From assembly GCA_016872535.1 (NCBI GenBank), contig VGZQ01000029.1, forward strand, positions 1 to 34,964: 34,964 nucleotides of DNA. Reading direction: 5' to 3'. The notes below the pieces were generated by a model. That model had not been told where the DNA came from. It ran no database searches and saw only the letters and a program-made list of their open reading frames with translations. Below are positions 26,644 through 34,964 of the stretch, piece by piece. Within the stretch, counting starts at the first letter, position 1. The number at the start of each line of letters is the position of its first letter. Origin of the DNA: Rhodospirillales bacterium. GTDB lineage: Bacteria; Pseudomonadota; Alphaproteobacteria; Rhodospirillales; 2-12-FULL-67-15. The translations under genes were made by a program, and so were the position numbers.

Positions 26644-27291
26644 ATGCCTGAAGTCATCTTCAACGGCCCAGACGGCAGAATCGAAGGCCGTTACCAGCAC
26701 GCCAAGACCCCGAACGCCCCCATTGCCCTCGTGCTCCACCCGCATCCGCAGTACGGGGGGACCATGAACAACAAAGTCGTCTACGCGCTCTATCAAACCT
26801 TCGTCGCCAAGGGCTTCTCGGCGCTGCGCTTCAATTTCCGCGGCGTCGGGCGCAGCCAAGGGCAGTTCGACAACGGCCAGGGCGAACTCAGCGACGCCGC
26901 CTCTTCCCTCGACTGGCTCCAGGCCCAGAACCCGAACACGCCGGCGTGCTGGATCGCGGGCTTTTCCTTCGGCGCCTGGATCGCCATGCAGCTGATGATG
27001 CGCCGGCCCGAGATCGGCGGCTTCATCTCGATCGCGCCGCCGGCAAGCATCTATGACTTTTCCTTTCTCGCGCCGTGCCCGGCGTCGGGCTTGATCGTGC
27101 ACGGGGACAAGGACGAACTGGTGCCGCTCGCCGCCGTCAACAAGCTCGCGCAAAAACTGTCGGCGCAGAAAAACATCAAGATCGACTATCGGGTGATCGA
27201 AGGCGCCGACCACTTCTTCGCCAGCCACGGCGACAACCTGAATCAAATCGTCGAGACGTATTTGGCGCGGGCCTTGGCCAAGGCCGCCTAG
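26644..27291 (+). CDS. Alpha/beta hydrolase (COG2945-like)
   Basis: Cytoplasmic alpha/beta hydrolase of 215 residues. The catalytic triad is visible as the nucleophile Ser in GFSFGA (about residue 108), Asp in HGDKDELVP and His in GADHFF. HPHPQYGGTMNNKVV and FNFRGVGRSQG are hallmarks of the COG2945 group, often called dienelactone-hydrolase-like. The substrate is unknown. Divergent from cysE with about 250 AT-rich bases between. The ATG at 26644 has no good ribosome site. It overlaps the end of anmK on the other strand by four bases. Confidence 0.9.
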   Translation: MPEVIFNGPDGRIEGRYQHAKTPNAPIALVLHPHPQYGGTMNNKVVYALYQTFVAKGFSALRFNFRGVGRSQGQFDNGQGELSDAASSLDWLQAQNPNTPACWIAGFSFGAWIAMQLMMRRPEIGGFISIAPPASIYDFSFLAPCPASGLIVHGDKDELVPLAAVNKLAQKLSAQKNIKIDYRVIEGADHFFASHGDNLNQIVETYLARALAKAA

Positions 27292-28379
27292 GCGCCCTTC
27301 GTCCCCGACGGATACAGCGTCCCGCCCGTGCAGGGCGCGCGCACGCCGGTGGTGCTCGGCAGGCTGAGCGGCAACTCCCGCAGCGAGCGGACGGCGAGAA
27401 AGGCGAACGCTTCCGCCTCCAGGAAATCGCCGCGCCAGCCGACATCCTCGACCGCCGCCACGTCGGTGCCGAGCGCCTCGCCGAGCAACGCCATCAAATA
27501 ACAATTATGTCGCCCTCCGCCGGTAACCAGCCAGCGTCCGGGGGGGGCGGGAAAATGATCGCGCGCGCAAGCGACGGAGAGAGCGGTGAAGTGCGCCAGC
27601 GTCGCCGCGCCGTCGGCGGGCGCGAGCGAGCGAACATCGGCGAGGGCGCGGGCGAAATGATCGCGGTCGAGGGATTTGGGCGGAAGTTTGCGGAAATATT
27701 CGTTGGCGAGCCAAGCATCGAGCCGCGCCCGGTCGGGGCATCCCGCGCGCGCCAATCGGCCCTCTTCGTCCATCGGCCGGCCGGTCGTCCGGCGCACCCA
27801 ATCGTCGAGCAACGCGTTGCCGGGGCCGGTGTCGAAAGCGATCGGATCGCCGTTCCCGATCCACGTCACATTGGCCACGCCGCCGAGGTTAAGCACGGCG
27901 AGCGGTTTGGGAAGGTCGGCGGCGCAGGCGGCATGATAAAGGGGCGCCAGTGGCGCTCCTTCGCCGCCTTCGGCCATGTCGCGGCTGCGGAAATCGGCGA
28001 CGACGGAAATCCCGGTCAGGCGGGCGAGACGGTCGCCGTCGCCGATCTGGCGGGTCAGGTGATGCACGGGGTCGTGGCGGACGGTGTGGCCGTGGAAGCC
28101 GGCCACGTCCACGTCCGCGGGCGAAAGGCGCGCGTCGGCGAGCAGCCTTCGGACGGTATCCGCGTGGCGGTCGGTCAGCGCGCGGACGAGGTCGGCGTCG
28201 TTTCCGTCCGTGCCCAGGACGGCGCGCAGGCGTTCGCGGAACGGTCCGTCGTAAGGGTCGGTGCGGGCCGGCCCCAGGGCCAACACCCGTTCGCCGTCGG
28301 TTTCGATCAACGCGGCGTCAATGCCGTCCATCGACGTGCCGCTCATCAGCCCGAGCGCGCGAAAACGCTTGCCGGTCAT
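27288..28379 (-). CDS. anmK: Anhydro-N-acetylmuramic acid kinase
   Basis: Phosphorylates and opens 1,6-anhydro-MurNAc to MurNAc-6-phosphate in cell-wall recycling. The 363-residue protein has the ASKHA kinase fold with LMSGTSMDGIDAALIETDG (residues 11-29), GFHGHTVRH (substrate Asp/His region), LNLGGVANVTW, FDTGPGNALLDDW and LVTGGGRHN. It is transcribed divergently from tyrS with 80 bases between. No other recycling genes are nearby, so the context adds little. Its end overlaps the hydrolase end. Confidence 0.96.
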   Translation of the reverse strand: MTGKRFRALGLMSGTSMDGIDAALIETDGERVLALGPARTDPYDGPFRERLRAVLGTDGNDADLVRALTDRHADTVRRLLADARLSPADVDVAGFHGHTVRHDPVHHLTRQIGDGDRLARLTGISVVADFRSRDMAEGGEGAPLAPLYHAACAADLPKPLAVLNLGGVANVTWIGNGDPIAFDTGPGNALLDDWVRRTTGRPMDEEGRLARAGCPDRARLDAWLANEYFRKLPPKSLDRDHFARALADVRSLAPADGAATLAHFTALSVACARDHFPAPPGRWLVTGGGRHNCYLMALLGEALGTDVAAVEDVGWRGDFLEAEAFAFLAVRSLRELPLSLPSTTGVRAPCTGGTLYPSGTKGA

Positions 28380-28459
28380 GAAGAATTCGAATCCTGGCGG
28401 CTGTCAGCTTGGCGCGATTGTGCTAAGTATCGGCCCGTCCCGCAAGCCGTTCCCGACCC

Positions 28460-29713
28460 ATGACCGCGCACCGATCCGAATTTTTGGCGACCATCGCCGC
28501 CCGAGGCTACCTGCACCAGTGTACCGACCTGGGCGCGCTCGATGCGCTCGCGGCGGCGAAGCGGATCGTCGCCTACATCGGCTTCGACTGCACCGCACCC
28601 AGCCTGCACGCGGGCAGCCTGGTTTCGATCATGTTGCTGCGCCGGCTGCAACGCGCCGGCCACAAGCCGATTGTGCTGATGGGCGGCGGCACCACCAAGA
28701 TCGGCGATCCCTCGGGCAAGGACGAAGCGCGGAAGCTTCTGACCGACGCCGAGATCGCCGCCAACATGGCCGGCATCAAGGAAGTCTTCGCCCGATTCCT
28801 GAAATTCGGCGACGGGCCCACCGACGCGCTCATGGTCGACAACGCCGGATGGCTTGACGCCCTCGGCTACATTCCGTTTCTGCGTGATTACGGCCGCCAT
28901 TTCTCGGTCAACCGGATGCTGACCCAGGACAGCGTCAAGCTGCGCCTCGAGCGCGAACAGCCGCTCACCTTTCTCGAGTTCAATTACATGGTCCTGCAAG
29001 CCTACGACTTCGTCGAGCTGGCGCGGCGTTACGACTGCGTGCTGCAGATGGGCGGTTCGGACCAATGGGGCAATATCGTCGGCGGTACCGACCTCGGCCG
29101 GCGCGTGCTTGGGCGCGAGTTGTTCGGCCTGACCACGCCGCTGCTGACCACCGCCTCCGGCGCGAAAATGGGCAAGACCGCCGACGGCGCGGTCTGGCTG
29201 AGCGACAGGATGCTCGCGCCCTACGATTATTGGCAATACTGGCGCAACACCGAGGACGCGGACGTCGGGCGTTTTCTCAGGCTGTTCACGGAACTGCCCG
29301 AACCGGAAATCGCGCGCTTGGAAAAACTCGGCGGTGCCGAGATCAACGAAGCGAAAAAAATTTTGGCGAGCGCCGCGACCGAGTTGCTGCATGGCAAGGA
29401 CGCGGCGGACAGGGCGGCCGAAACCGCGCGCCGCACCTTCGAGGAAGGCGCGGCCGGCGAGTCGCTGCCGACGATCGCCCTGTCCCGCGACCAGTTCGCC
29501 AAGGGCATTCCCGCGTTCGAGCTGTTCCACAAGGCGGGGCTGGCGGCGAGCGGCGGCGAGGCGCGGCGGCTCATCCGCGGCGGCGGCGCCCGCCTCAACG
29601 ACAAAACCGTCGATCGGGAAACCCATGCCGTCACGCTCGCCGATCTCGACTCCGAAGGCATCCTCAAGCTTTCGGCCGGCAAGAAGCGCCACGCCCTGGT
29701 CAAGGCGGAGTAG
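28460..29713 (+). CDS. tyrS: Tyrosyl-tRNA synthetase
   Basis: Class I aminoacyl-tRNA synthetase that charges tRNA-Tyr. Visible are the Tyr pocket [16 protein letters not shown], in which LHAGS is the HIGH-type motif, the [11 protein letters not shown] tyrosine motif, the KMSKS-type GAKMGKT and a C-terminal S4 RNA-binding domain ([22 protein letters not shown]). At 417 residues it has the usual length for the bacterial TyrRS. Divergent from anmK. Followed about 90 bases later by the ParD/ParE-type pair. Confidence 0.98.
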   Translation: MTAHRSEFLATIAARGYLHQCTDLGALDALAAAKRIVAYIGFDCTAPSLHAGSLVSIMLLRRLQRAGHKPIVLMGGGTTKIGDPSGKDEARKLLTDAEIAANMAGIKEVFARFLKFGDGPTDALMVDNAGWLDALGYIPFLRDYGRHFSVNRMLTQDSVKLRLEREQPLTFLEFNYMVLQAYDFVELARRYDCVLQMGGSDQWGNIVGGTDLGRRVLGRELFGLTTPLLTTASGAKMGKTADGAVWLSDRMLAPYDYWQYWRNTEDADVGRFLRLFTELPEPEIARLEKLGGAEINEAKKILASAATELLHGKDAADRAAETARRTFEEGAAGESLPTIALSRDQFAKGIPAFELFHKAGLAASGGEARRLIRGGGARLNDKTVDRETHAVTLADLDSEGILKLSAGKKRHALVKAE

Positions 29714-29726
29714 GGAAAGCGCGCGG

Positions 29727-29778
29727 TTGCGTTTCGGCGCGCAGCGGCGTATGATTACTTTCGATTACAAAAAATTAC
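29727..29778 (+). promoter_or_regulatory. Promoter and phased repeats of the ParD/ParE-type operon
   Basis: TTGCGT (29727-29732) and TATGAT (29750-29755) with a 17-base spacer form a good promoter. Overlapping and following the -10 are three ATTAC-type repeats: GATTAC at 29753-29758, GATTAC at 29763-29768, AATTAC at 29773-29778. They recur every ten bases, one helical turn, as expected for a ribbon-helix-helix antitoxin that binds as stacked dimers. Autorepression is inferred. Confidence 0.55.
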
Positions 29779-29802
29779 ATTGGGATCTCTCGGAAGGAAT
29801 CC

Positions 29803-30072
29803 ATGTCGGGACGAAATTTTTCGGTCCGCGTCCCCCACGAGACGCTCGAAGAAATCGACGCCGTCGCTAGGGTGCAAGCCCGCTCGCGGAATTTTGTCGT
29901 CGCCGAGGCCATCGACCGCTATCTGGCCGAGGAGCGCCGCTGGATCGCCCAGGTCAAAAAAGGCCTTGCGGAGGCTGACGCGGGCCGTTTCGTTTCGGAC
30001 GGAGACATGACCGCTCTGTTCAGGAAATTTGAGCGGAAATCCCGTCGGACGGCGATCAAGCGCCGGAAATGA
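29803..30072 (+). CDS. Ribbon-helix-helix antitoxin (CopG/ParD-like)
   Basis: An 89-residue DNA-binding antitoxin. The N-terminal ribbon-helix-helix is NFSVRVPHETLEEIDAVARV (residues 5-24), then the second helix region with SRNFVVAEAIDRYLAEERRW. A toxin-binding helix follows, VKKGLAEADAGRFVS, the classic ParD-like 'GLAxADAGxF' block. AAGGAA precedes the start. It overlaps the toxin gene by ATGA (30069-30072). Third TA module in this window after VapBC and the broken YgiT pair. Confidence 0.92.
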   Translation: MSGRNFSVRVPHETLEEIDAVARVQARSRNFVVAEAIDRYLAEERRWIAQVKKGLAEADAGRFVSDGDMTALFRKFERKSRRTAIKRRK

Positions 30073-30356
30073 AGGTCCGCTGGACCACGCGGGCATTTCG
30101 CGATCTTTCGGATATCCATGCGTATATTTTCGAACGCGATCCGCTCGCCGCGCTTAAGGTCGCGCGGACAATTCGCGCCCAGGTCGAAACTTTGAGCGAC
30201 CATCCCCTAATGGGACATCCGGGTCGGGTGAAGGGAACTCGAGAGTTAAATCTTGCTGGGCAGCCTTACCTGATCGCGTATCGGATCCGACGAGAGGCGG
30301 TGGAAATTCTCGCCATACGCCATACGGCGCGGCGGTGGCCGGATATCTCGCGCTGA
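30069..30356 (+). CDS. ParE/RelE-superfamily toxin
   Basis: A 95-residue toxin of the RelE/ParE superfamily. The sequence VRWTTRAFRDLSDIHAYIFE, DHPLMGHPGRVKGTRELNL, and YLIAYRIRREAVEILAIRHTARRWP covers the whole fold. The end resembles ParE gyrase-poisoning toxins more than RelE ribonucleases, although assignment by sequence alone is not secure. The frame is intact, so the module may be active. It starts with a four-base overlap with the antitoxin. The gene ends 53 bases from the convergent large envelope gene. Confidence 0.92.
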   Translation: MKVRWTTRAFRDLSDIHAYIFERDPLAALKVARTIRAQVETLSDHPLMGHPGRVKGTRELNLAGQPYLIAYRIRREAVEILAIRHTARRWPDISR

Positions 30357-30409
30357 AATCGGGAAGCGCTTTTTCGACGTCACTTATCGCGCGGCGTCTT
30401 GGAAGGAAC

Positions 30410-33400
30410 CTAGCGGCTCTCTTCGCGCGGCGGCGCCTCGCGTCCGGCGGTGCCAAAAACGCCGAACAGATTGCGCAGGAATCCCGGAGCCAGCGTCGCG
30501 ACCGGATTGATGGCGATGTTCGGTTCCTCGCGCGGACCGGTCATGCGGAAAGTCGCGGCGAACACGCCGCCGCCCTTTTCGCCGCCGGTGAACAGCGTGC
30601 CCACCACCGGAAGATTGCCGAGCAGGCTGTTGACCGCGTATGCCGGCACGATGGTTCCGTTCATGTCGAAGATGTCGGTGTCGGTGTAGATCTTGCCCGC
30701 CGCGGTGAAGCCGAGCGAAGCGCCGAACGCGCGTGCCTCGCGCAGTTCCATCACGCCTTCGGTCTGAACGAACGGCAGGTCGAGCGCGGCGAAGTTAAGG
30801 CCCTCGCCCTTGAGTTCGTCGAGAATTCCGGTCAGCGCGGCGACGCTCAGCAATCGCGCCAGCAGCGGCGCGTTGACGATGCGATAGTCCCGGGCGACGA
30901 CGCGGCCGACCAGAGGTTCGCCGGGATCCCGGTCCAGGTATTCGCCGGCAATGTCGAGCGTGCCGCCCACCATGTTGTCGTAGAAGTCGAGCGCCTTGAG
31001 CATGGCGCCCGCGTCGCCGGCTTTGAGGGCGAGGGTGCGCTTGCCGCCGTCGGCGGCCGGCCGGACGGCGAGGGTAAACGGCGCGTTCTTGGCGCCGACG
31101 CGGCCTTCGGCCTCGGCCAAGCTCCAGCGCACGCCGTCGTGGCGGAACGCCCCCTTGACGCGTTCCAGGGAGCGATCGTCGCCCATCCATACCCGATCGA
31201 GCGCGAAGGCGATGCCGAGCTTGAGCGCGGCGACGGTTTCGTTCTCCGGCGTCGCCGCGCGGCCTCGCAGCACCTCCGACCAGAGCGGGCCGAAATCGAA
31301 ACTGGCGCCCTTGACGTCCATGTCCCATCCGCCGTCGGTGCGTTGGCGAACGACGAGGCTGGCATCGGTACGCCCGTAACGGACCGGGTCGACTTCGATC
31401 CGGTCGAGGCCGGTGCCGTCGGCCGCGTACACCGCCCGGCCCTTGATCGCGAGATCGTCGGCGGCAACGGCGAAAGAAGGAATCGCGGCGACCGTGTCGC
31501 GCTTGACCCTCAGCGAGGCTTCCGCCGTGCCCGGTTGCCCGCGCTCCTTGCGCCAGCCGAGCGGCCTGACCTCGACGGCGAGGTCCTTCAGATCCGCGCG
31601 CGCTTCGATGCTGCGGGCGCCGTCCGGTCCCTCGACCACCCGGATGTCGGCGCCGGCCGTCCCCTCGACGGCGCCGTCCCCGAGCGGGCCGAACGCGAAG
31701 CCGAGATCGGCGAACGAGCGAATCTCGCCGCTCCGGCCCGTCAGGCGATAGCGGCTCACCACCGTCGCCTTGGGATCGAAATTTCGCCGCCAATCGATGT
31801 CGGCGGTCATGCCGCCGACCCGCGCCTTGCCCTTGATATCCATGCCCTTGCGATCGAGGGTCAGTTCGAGTTTGCCCTGGCGCAGGTCCTGGCCGAGCAG
31901 CGCGCCGCGCAACCCGATATCGACGAGTTTGGCGTCGGCTTTGATGTCCACTTGCTCCGCCGTCAGTGTGTGTTCGAGGATGAAGCGTAGCTTGAGATTG
32001 GTTTCGACTTTTCCTTCGGCGCCTTGCGGACTGATACCGAGAGCCGAGGCGAAGCGCAGCGGTTCGTGCTCGATCAGGGCGAGCCCTTGGCGAAAACCGC
32101 CGGCAATGGCGAGTTCGATGTCGGCGTACTGGTCGTACTGGTCGAGGCCGGTGAAGGCGATGGAGCCGCCCGTGACCGCAAGATCGGCCGCTTCGCCTTT
32201 TTCGATCGCGATATCGAAACGGGTCTTGTTGAACGTGGCGCGCCCGGACACCTTGTGCGCCTTGGGCATCGGCGCGAGGTAATCGACGGTCATGTCGCGG
32301 AGGTCCATGTTGCCGTCGATCGCGGCGATAACCGGGCGGCGGTCGGGGCCGATGCGCACCTCCAGGCTGGCCTCGGCCCGGGGCATAAAGCCGCCGGAAA
32401 GATTGGGAACGACCCAGTTTCGGGCGTCGCCGCCCCAGCCGCTCGGCCAGTAGAGGTCGAGTTTATCGGCCGGAACGTTTTCGAGGCGGCCTTTGGCCCG
32501 AACCACGATGTCGGCGCCGGCAACTTCGCCCGAACCCGCGAGCGAAAACCGGGGTCCGCCGAGATCGAAGCGGGCCTCGATCAATTCGGCGCGGCCTTCG
32601 CGGCGCGCATAAGCGCCGCGACCCTCCGCCGAACGCAGCGGCATCGCGTGCCCTCCCGGCACGATCAGGGAACCTTCGGCGTCGAGGTCGAGGCGGAACC
32701 GCTCGACCTCGAGTCGGTCGGCGATGCCGTCGTAGTGGCCCTTGATGGCGAGGGAACGAAGCGCGAGGCTCTGCGCGGCAGGGTTCGGCAACGCGAGCCG
32801 GCCCTCGCCGCCGGTCAGGTTGAAACCGAACGACCGCACCGTTCCGTTCCGCTCCAGCGCGACCGACGCCGTACCGGCCAGCGGCAGATCGAGGGCGGAA
32901 AACGGCGCCAACGCCTCGACGAATTCGGCGAACGCCGCGGGGCGCGCCCGCACAAACGTCAGTGTCGCTTGCGAACGCCCGTCGGCGGCGCGATAGGCGC
33001 CCTGTACCGTCACCTGGCCGCGCCCGCCGCCGGTTTCGAAGTTGAGAGTCGCCTCGCCGCTCAGGCCCTCGGCGTCGCGGGCGATGAGGACCTGCGTCGC
33101 CGGCAGGCGCCACGACCGGTTGCGCGCCATGTCGGCGATCGTCAGATCCGCGCCCAGGATGTTGAGACGGGCGAGGTAACTCATCGGATGGTTGCGTTCG
33201 GTCGGCGCCAGCAGTTGATCGAGCAGACGCTGGAGTAAATTCTGCCCCTCGGACGGGATGTCGCCGAGCGCAATCACGAAGCCGCCGTCCGCCTGGCGGG
33301 CCAGAAACAGGCGCGGCCCGAACAGTTCGATGCTGCGGGGCGCGATCATGCCGTGCAACAGCGCCTGCGCGCTGAGCGAGAACGACACCTCCGGCACGTT

Positions 33401-33676
33401 GGCGATCACCCCGCCGGATTTCTCGAAGATGCGAACCGATTGAATGCGCATGTCGAGGGTACGGTCCCAACCGCCCCACGCGAGAACCGTGTCGCCGAGG
33501 CGGAACCGCAATTCGGGGTGAAAGCCATTGAGCGCGTTTTCGGCGTAGGGCGTGAGCGGCGTGAGCGAGATCGGCCCCGACGACAGGCGCCACGCCAGCG
33601 CCAGCATTAATAGCGCGAGGCCCGCGCCGAGGGCCCCGACCAGATGCAGCGCGCCGTGCACGGTACGTTTGAGCAA
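30410..33676 (-). CDS. AsmA/YhdP-like envelope protein (DUF3971, AsmA_2)
   Basis: Very large protein (1088 residues) with one N-terminal transmembrane helix (about 11-29), then a long beta-rich periplasmic part. DUF3971-like sequence occupies the middle and an AsmA_2-like C-terminal part includes LKALDFYDNMVGGTLDIAGE and GKIYTDTDIFDMNGTIVPAY. This is the layout of YhdP and related AsmA-family proteins, now seen as bridge-like lipid transporters between inner and outer membrane. The TTG start is supported by AAGGAGA just upstream. The length and the C-terminal NPVATLAPGFLRNLFG end are typical of alphaproteobacterial members. It stands alone, divergent from glnE. Confidence 0.88.
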   Translation of the reverse strand: MLKRTVHGALHLVGALGAGLALLMLALAWRLSSGPISLTPLTPYAENALNGFHPELRFRLGDTVLAWGGWDRTLDMRIQSVRIFEKSGGVIANVPEVSFSLSAQALLHGMIAPRSIELFGPRLFLARQADGGFVIALGDIPSEGQNLLQRLLDQLLAPTERNHPMSYLARLNILGADLTIADMARNRSWRLPATQVLIARDAEGLSGEATLNFETGGGRGQVTVQGAYRAADGRSQATLTFVRARPAAFAEFVEALAPFSALDLPLAGTASVALERNGTVRSFGFNLTGGEGRLALPNPAAQSLALRSLAIKGHYDGIADRLEVERFRLDLDAEGSLIVPGGHAMPLRSAEGRGAYARREGRAELIEARFDLGGPRFSLAGSGEVAGADIVVRAKGRLENVPADKLDLYWPSGWGGDARNWVVPNLSGGFMPRAEASLEVRIGPDRRPVIAAIDGNMDLRDMTVDYLAPMPKAHKVSGRATFNKTRFDIAIEKGEAADLAVTGGSIAFTGLDQYDQYADIELAIAGGFRQGLALIEHEPLRFASALGISPQGAEGKVETNLKLRFILEHTLTAEQVDIKADAKLVDIGLRGALLGQDLRQGKLELTLDRKGMDIKGKARVGGMTADIDWRRNFDPKATVVSRYRLTGRSGEIRSFADLGFAFGPLGDGAVEGTAGADIRVVEGPDGARSIEARADLKDLAVEVRPLGWRKERGQPGTAEASLRVKRDTVAAIPSFAVAADDLAIKGRAVYAADGTGLDRIEVDPVRYGRTDASLVVRQRTDGGWDMDVKGASFDFGPLWSEVLRGRAATPENETVAALKLGIAFALDRVWMGDDRSLERVKGAFRHDGVRWSLAEAEGRVGAKNAPFTLAVRPAADGGKRTLALKAGDAGAMLKALDFYDNMVGGTLDIAGEYLDRDPGEPLVGRVVARDYRIVNAPLLARLLSVAALTGILDELKGEGLNFAALDLPFVQTEGVMELREARAFGASLGFTAAGKIYTDTDIFDMNGTIVPAYAVNSLLGNLPVVGTLFTGGEKGGGVFAATFRMTGPREEPNIAINPVATLAPGFLRNLFGVFGTAGREAPPREESR

Positions 33677-33831
33677 GAAATCTCCTTATCCGGTGTTCCC
33701 GGACCCTTCCGTCGGCGGGGACGGCATGAACCACCCCGGTCGGCCCGGGGAATGTAATCGGTCCTTCCTTAAAAAACCTAAAGAACGTAACGGATTGACC
33801 GAAAAGCCGCTATCGCCCAGTGTGCGCGCAG

Positions 33832-34964
33832 ATGACCATATTACGGTTTGCCGAAAACCAAAGATATGTGCCCAACCCGTCGAGTTCCAGCCTCGCGGCC
33901 TTGGGTTTGGAACGATGGTTCGACGCGGCCTCGGCCCAGGCGCCGGCGATCGGCGAGCGGGCCCGGACGCTTGCCGCCGATTCGGGCGCACGCCGCCTGA
34001 TCGAGGCGGTGTTCGGCAACAGCCCGTTTTTGGCGCATATCGCGGCGGCCGACCCGGGCGTGTTGTGCGACATTCTGGAACAGGGCCCGGACGAGGTCGC
34101 GGCGCACGCCTTGGCGGACATCCGGCACGCCCCCTCCGACGAGGCCGAACTGATGCGCGCGCTGCGCGTCATCAAGCGCCGCGTCGCGCTGGCGACCGCG
34201 CTCGCCGACATTTCCGGCATCTGGGATCTGGCCCGGGTGACGGGGACGCTCAGCGACTTGGCCGACGCCGCGCTCGGCGCCGCGGCCGGTTTCTTGTTGC
34301 GCCAAGCGGCGGCCGGCGGCGCCTTCGCGCTCGCCGAGGAAACCGACCCCCAGCGCGGCTCGGGGCTCGTCGTGCTCGGCATGGGAAAGCTCGGCGCGCG
34401 CGAACTGAACTATTCGAGCGACATCGACCTGATCGTACTTTACGACACCGAACGCGTTCGCACCGCCGCGCCCGAATCGCTGCAAAAACATTTTATTCGC
34501 CTCGCGCGCGGCTTGGTGCGGCTGATGGAGGAACGGACCGCCGAGGGCTATGTCTTCCGGACCGATTTGCGCCTCAGGCCCGATCCGGGCGCGACGCCGC
34601 TCGCCCTTTCGGTCGACGCGGCGGAGACCTATTACGAAAGCCTGGGCCAGAATTGGGAGCGCGCGGCGATGATCAAGGCGCGCGCCGTTGCCGGGGACAT
34701 CGAGGCCGGCCGGGCGTTCCTCGATCGCCTGCGCCCGTTTGTCTGGCGGCGGCACTTGGATTTCGCCGCGATCCAGGACATTCATTCGATCAAGCGCCAG
34801 ATTCACGCGCGCTACGGCGGCGGAACCATCGCGGTCGCTGGTCACGACATCAAGCTCGGGCGCGGCGGCATCCGCGAGATCGAGTTCTTCGTCCAAACCC
34901 AGCAGCTGATTCGCGGCGGCCGCGAGCCCCGGCTCCGGACCGCATCCACGGTGACGGGATTGGC
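33832..34964 (+). CDS. glnE: Glutamine synthetase adenylyltransferase/deadenylase (N-terminal part)
   Basis: Bifunctional enzyme that adenylylates and deadenylylates glutamine synthetase in nitrogen control. About 377 residues are visible, cut by the right edge. The N-terminal (deadenylylating) nucleotidyltransferase domain is complete through the signature GMGKLGARELNYSSDIDLIV at about residues 183-202 and FRTDLRLRPDPG. The helical part continues with WERAAMIKARAVAGD, FVWRRHLDFAAIQDIHSIK and LGRGGIREIEFFVQ, all strongly conserved in GlnE. The second catalytic domain lies outside the window. The ATG at 33832 lacks a clear ribosome site. Confidence 0.95.
   Translation, partial: MTILRFAENQRYVPNPSSSSLAALGLERWFDAASAQAPAIGERARTLAADSGARRLIEAVFGNSPFLAHIAAADPGVLCDILEQGPDEVAAHALADIRHAPSDEAELMRALRVIKRRVALATALADISGIWDLARVTGTLSDLADAALGAAAGFLLRQAAAGGAFALAEETDPQRGSGLVVLGMGKLGARELNYSSDIDLIVLYDTERVRTAAPESLQKHFIRLARGLVRLMEERTAEGYVFRTDLRLRPDPGATPLALSVDAAETYYESLGQNWERAAMIKARAVAGDIEAGRAFLDRLRPFVWRRHLDFAAIQDIHSIKRQIHARYGGGTIAVAGHDIKLGRGGIREIEFFVQTQQLIRGGREPRLRTASTVTGL

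Overview
The window is high-GC bacterial DNA from an alphaproteobacterium, most likely of the Rhodospirillales or a close relative. The reasons are a complete ISC iron-sulfur operon of the mitochondrial type led by an IscR-type regulator, an RNase E with a long acidic insertion in its S1 domain, and an alphaproteobacterial Atm1-type exporter. Genus and species cannot be named from the sequence. Most of the window is housekeeping chromosome. RNase E (left edge) and GlnE (right edge) are cut by the window ends.

Layout. 1-3.7 kb: rne (partial, minus), a divergent intergenic region, an AMIN-domain N-acetylmuramoyl-L-alanine amidase and a small unknown gene. 3.7-4.8 kb (minus): a tightly coupled antitoxin (AbrB/MazE fold), PIN toxin and DUF488 cassette with its own promoter and a 15-bp palindrome. 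4.9-7.6 kb: TPP riboswitch, thiC and a DUF71/Dph6-like ATP pyrophosphatase. 7.7-11.3 kb: guaA, followed directly by an AT-richer stretch. This stretch holds the start of a degraded phage-type integrase, an intact DUF2806 gene and the tail of a DUF4258-like toxin gene next to its intact YgiT-type zinc-finger partner. It looks like the remnant of a genomic island integrated at the 3' end of guaA. 11.3-18.7 kb: a RidA-like protein, a DUF1326-DUF2182 pair, the Atm1-type exporter, an FkbM methyltransferase, mnmA, a winged-helix regulator behind three CRP-like sites, a 269-bp inverted-repeat element and a DUF983 protein.

18.7-26.4 kb (minus) is one operon: cysE, iscR, a NifS-like second cysteine desulfurase, iscS, iscU, iscA, hscB, hscA, fdx, iscX. 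It runs from cysteine supply (CysE), through sulfur mobilisation (two desulfurases) and cluster assembly on IscU, to HscAB-mediated transfer. A good sigma-70-like promoter with a palindrome in its spacer lies upstream. The Atm1-type exporter and the tRNA thiolase MnmA nearby also belong to sulfur and Fe-S physiology.

26.6-35 kb: an alpha/beta hydrolase, anmK, tyrS, a ParD/ParE-type toxin-antitoxin pair with helically phased repeats over its promoter, a very large AsmA/YhdP-like envelope protein and the start of glnE. No rRNA, tRNA, CRISPR array or complete insertion sequence was recognised. The parts most worth a second look are the guaA-linked island remnant, the three-gene PIN/DUF488 cassette, the triple CRP-like sites, the 269-bp palindromic element and the two-desulfurase isc operon.
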